A stretch of DNA of 5,706 bases from Paludibacter sp. (GTDB lineage Bacteria > Bacteroidota > Bacteroidia > Bacteroidales > Paludibacteraceae), in contig WRGS01000118.1 in NCBI GenBank assembly GCA_009787075.1, positions 1 to 5,706 of the forward strand, given 5' to 3'. A model generated the notes under the pieces. The model was given only the letters and a program-made list of their open reading frames with translations. It was not told the DNA's origin and did no database searches. Of this stretch, positions 4,980 through 5,706 are shown piece after piece (within the stretch, counting starts at the first letter, position 1; each line of letters opens with the position of its first letter). The position numbers and the translations under genes are program-made.

Positions 4980-5698
4980 ATGCTTTAATCACAGGCGGAA
5001 CAAAAGGCATAGGCAAAGCGGTTGCAGAAATCCTTGCAGAAAGCGGATATAACTTGATTTTAACTTATGCAAACGATGCACAAAATGCTGAAAATGTTGC
5101 AAAAAATATTAGCGAACGTTTTGTGGTAAATGTAGATATTTTGCAGGCGGATATTTCTGATGAAAAATCTATTGCGCTCATTAGTAATTATTTAGAAGAA
5201 AGAAAACAACTGCTTGACACATTGATTTTTAATGCTGGTCTGACTTTGCGCAACTCGTTTGAAGAGATGAAACTTGCCGAATGGGAAAAAGTATTTTTTG
5301 CTAATGTTCATTTCCCTGTTTTTTTGTTGCAAAGCATTGTAAAACAAATCAATAAAGGCGGAAATGTGATTTTTACAGGCTCGCTTATGGGCATTGAGCC
5401 GCATTCGGTTTCGCTTGCCTACGGAGTTACAAAAAGCGCGATTCACGCATTGGTGAAAAATCTCGTGAAATTTCTCGCGCCTTATAATATTAGGGTAAAT
5501 GCCATTGTGCCAGGTTTTGTAGATACTTTATGGCAAAAAAGCAAACCACACGAAATCCGCCTCAATATTGAAAATAAAATTTCACTTGGTCGTTTTTGCT
5601 ATCCACAAGAAATTGCGCAGGTATATAAAATGCTGATAGACAATGCTTATTTCAATGGCGAACTTGTAACCGTAAGCGGCGGATATTCGTTTAAATAA
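4976..5698 (+). CDS. Short-chain dehydrogenase/reductase (FabG-like classical SDR)
   Basis: This 240-residue protein is a complete classical SDR of usual length. T6-G-G-T-K-G11-I-G13 is the Rossmann cofactor motif, D59 follows the adenine-pocket strand, N86-A-G88 stabilises the central sheet, and the catalytic tetrad is N110, S136, Y149 and K153. P179-G-F-V-D-T is the post-catalytic loop, and the C-terminal V-S-G-G-Y is typical. K10 near the first glycines suggests NADP(H), a soft inference. Its ATG overlaps the TGA of the fusion enzyme by four bases (ATGA), so translation is probably coupled and the two proteins likely work in one pathway as a second redox step on a sugar, polyol or CDP-linked intermediate. 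General annotation pipelines may name it 3-oxoacyl-ACP reductase, but nothing here links it to fatty acid synthesis. The stop is followed only by A/T-rich bases to the window edge with no terminator, so a further operon gene may follow. Confidence 0.9.
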   Translation: MNALITGGTKGIGKAVAEILAESGYNLILTYANDAQNAENVAKNISERFVVNVDILQADISDEKSIALISNYLEERKQLLDTLIFNAGLTLRNSFEEMKLAEWEKVFFANVHFPVFLLQSIVKQINKGGNVIFTGSLMGIEPHSVSLAYGVTKSAIHALVKNLVKFLAPYNIRVNAIVPGFVDTLWQKSKPHEIRLNIENKISLGRFCYPQEIAQVYKMLIDNAYFNGELVTVSGGYSFK

Positions 5699-5706
5699 AT
5701 AAAAAA

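Noticed and set aside
5192..5446. Minus-strand open frame of 84 codons inside the SDR gene
   Set aside because: It covers the SDR catalytic region antisense and has no independent support.

Overview
The window reads as a piece of Bacteroidota chromosome, probably Bacteroidales-like. The evidence is a protein ending in a type IX secretion (T9SS) type A C-terminal sorting domain, AT-rich translation leaders with no Shine-Dalgarno sequence in front of five of the six starts, a Bacteroidota-type -7 promoter box (TAnnTTTG), and low overall GC. No tRNA, rRNA, CRISPR array, insertion sequence or phage integration gene is visible. Genus cannot be decided from the sequence alone.

Layout. The left 1.25 kb is transcribed leftward. 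It holds a secreted beta-structured protein (37-1251, minus) that combines a repetitive glycine-rich stalk, a peptidase S74 intramolecular chaperone domain and a T9SS sorting domain. It is followed after 12 bases by the first eight codons of another minus-strand gene (1-24, cut by the window edge), which has a perfect AAGGAGGT Shine-Dalgarno sequence, rare in this phylum. An AT-rich divergent intergenic region (1252-1564) carries candidate promoters for both directions.

The right 4.1 kb is transcribed rightward as a tight, probably operonic series: dgt (dNTP triphosphohydrolase, best start at 1565), a DedA/VTT-family membrane protein with a signal-peptide-like N-terminus (2899-3627), a two-domain enzyme fusing a TagD-like cytidylyltransferase to a Gfo/Idh/MocA oxidoreductase (3639-4979), and a short-chain dehydrogenase/reductase (4976-5698) whose start overlaps the previous stop by 4 bases. 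Gaps are 32, 11 and -4 bases, and the plus strand is still open to another gene at the right edge.

How the genes may work together (inference). The fusion enzyme plus the SDR puts one CTP-dependent activation and two nicotinamide-dependent redox steps into a single translationally coupled unit. That is the logic of CDP-polyol synthesis, as in the known TarI/TarJ and Bcs1 pairs that make CDP-ribitol. The TagD-type signature suggests glycerol-3-phosphate or a similar polyol phosphate as substrate. The DedA-family neighbour belongs to a superfamily that includes undecaprenyl-phosphate translocases, which would suit a surface-glycan role. Dgt looks like a housekeeping gene that opens the same transcript. 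The CDP-polyol module is the most interesting part of the window. Its exact product is not determinable from sequence alone.
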